Below, piece by piece: positions 6,081-7,016 of a stretch of DNA of 7,016 nucleotides. Where the stretch lies: contig JALONE010000085.1 of the NCBI GenBank assembly GCA_025455125.1, positions 1 to 7,016 of the forward strand. Reading direction: 5' to 3'. Origin of the DNA: Bacteroidota bacterium (GTDB taxonomy: Bacteria; Bacteroidota; Ignavibacteria; UBA10030). Under the pieces are notes generated by a model. The model was given only the letters and a program-made list of their open reading frames with translations, searched no databases and was not told the origin of the DNA. The position numbers and the translations under genes are program-made. Each line of letters starts with the position of its first letter. Position 1 is the first letter of the stretch.

Positions 6081-7016
6081 CTAGGGTTTCTCATTTTTCA
6101 ACCGTGAACGCTTTTCCAATTCTTGTTGATTCTCCCGCAGCCGTTCCTGCATCATGTCCTTCCGCGAAGGCCGAGCCGCCCGCTCCCCGACAAGCGGCAA
6201 CATCTCCGCCTTGAGCAATACGATCAGTTCTTTCCGATTGATCTGCTTCGAGTCATAACCGAAAAGATACCGAAGGCCGAACACCCACCATGGCAGGTCC
6301 TTCAAAAACGGCACCCCCTCCCGAAGAACGATCTCCTCATTCGAGAACATGCCGCCGACGTACGATTCCTCTCCGTTCAAGAGGCTGAGCGATCCGGATG
6401 CGAGTGTTTTGTTGATCAGCGTCGTCACCTCGCCCGGCGTCACGGTGCTTCGCTCGATGGAATACTGGAGATCGATGAACTCCACATCTCCGACGGTATA
6501 GACCTTCGGCCGAACCGTGAGGATCGTCCCCGTAGAATAGAACTTCTCAACGATATTTCCTGAAAAATCCTTTTCCCGCGTGCTGAAATCCGTACCGACC
6601 TGAATCCGCGCGGAGGCGGTCGAACGTACGGTGACCTGCGGACGGGCGATCACCTCACCGAGTTGATTGCTCTCAATGAGACTGAGCCCGGCGTTGATAT
6701 CCACGGCCAGCTTCGGGTTCGTCGGGCTGAGCGATGCCCCGAAAATGGGGGTCTCGATCTTCTTCGTCCCATCGAACTCGATGCCGAGGTTCAGGTCTCG
6801 TCCGCGGAAGATGGAGAACCGTGCGCCGACCTGCGACAACTTCGTTTGATTCACCTCGAAGAAGATGCTGGAAATGGTGATCTCCCGGAGCTTCGCATAG
6901 ATCTCGCTCGAATCGACCACCTCCGGCTGTGCCGGTGTGGCCGCCGGCGTTCCGAGTGCCCCGGCCGGCCGAGCAGCATCGCGTGCTCCTGTCGGGATCG
7001 TCTGCGTTGCCTTCCC
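6081..7016 (-). CDS. Secretin (GspD/PilQ family), C-terminal half, 5' truncated by window edge
   Basis: An outer-membrane channel subunit of the type II secretion / type IV pilus superfamily. The frame is open to the window edge, and the GTG at 6920 is internal. About 311 residues are visible. First comes an Ala/Pro/Thr-rich linker (about 6920-7016), then the secretin domain. That domain opens with ISSIFFEVNQTKLSQVGARF, matching the usual 'i.v.i.EVn...l.elG' strand. Next are GEVIARPQVTVRSTASARI, GTILTVRPKV, and GSLSLLNGEESYVGGM followed by REGVPFLKDLPWW and KELIVLLKAEMLP. These are the conserved secretin barrel and lip strands. The N0/N1 ring domains must lie upstream. After the barrel comes a basic, charged tail (about 30 residues, RPSRKDMMQERLRENQQELEKR) that may be a pilotin-binding or helical tail. 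The lip has an aromatic insertion (see findings). Whether it serves secretion or pili cannot be decided from this part. The lipoprotein gene follows 32 bases downstream. Confidence 0.93.
   Translation of the reverse strand, partial: GKATQTIPTGARDAARPAGALGTPAATPAQPEVVDSSEIYAKLREITISSIFFEVNQTKLSQVGARFSIFRGRDLNLGIEFDGTKKIETPIFGASLSPTNPKLAVDINAGLSLIESNQLGEVIARPQVTVRSTASARIQVGTDFSTREKDFSGNIVEKFYSTGTILTVRPKVYTVGDVEFIDLQYSIERSTVTPGEVTTLINKTLASGSLSLLNGEESYVGGMFSNEEIVLREGVPFLKDLPWWVFGLRYLFGYDSKQINRKELIVLLKAEMLPLVGERAARPSRKDMMQERLRENQQELEKRSRLKNEKP

Overview
The window looks like chromosomal DNA of a GC-rich, double-membraned (diderm) bacterium. The evidence is an outer-membrane secretin, a probable lipoprotein with bacterial Ig-like repeats, and a long multi-spanning GT-C glycosyltransferase. 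The style of the secretin plus Ig-like lipoprotein pair and of the TPR-tailed glycosyltransferase suggests the Bacteroidota/Chlorobi/Ignavibacteria part of the FCB group. That is an impression from protein style only, and nothing here fixes the taxonomy.

Plus strand, 1-4775: four genes run head to tail with start/stop overlaps. They are the C-terminal part of an alpha/beta hydrolase, a family 5 uracil-DNA glycosylase (UDGb), a GT-C membrane glycosyltransferase with a C-terminal TPR region, and a class III aminotransferase related to glutamate-1-semialdehyde aminomutase (HemL). The functions are unrelated enough that co-transcription is the main visible link. The glycosyltransferase is broken near its 5' end: its natural N-terminus (1109-1270) is in a different frame from the rest (from about 1258 to 3474), and the first extracytoplasmic loop appears to be partly missing. 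The HemL-like enzyme keeps the PLP machinery but has lost several features typical of true HemL.

4776-4851: a short gap between convergent genes holds a strong perfect-stem hairpin, probably a bidirectional terminator.

Minus strand, 7016-4852: the C-terminal half of a secretin (type II secretion / type IV pilus family) runs in from the right edge. It is followed after 32 bases by a 398-residue probable lipoprotein made of about three Ig-like (Big-1 style) domains. The two very likely form one operon, suggesting a surface protein that works with, or is exported by, the secretin machine.

I see no tRNA, rRNA, CRISPR array, transposase or att-like repeat. No clearly novel multi-gene system is visible. 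The items most worth a second look are the interrupted glycosyltransferase, the non-canonical HemL-like enzyme and the secretin/Ig-lipoprotein pair.
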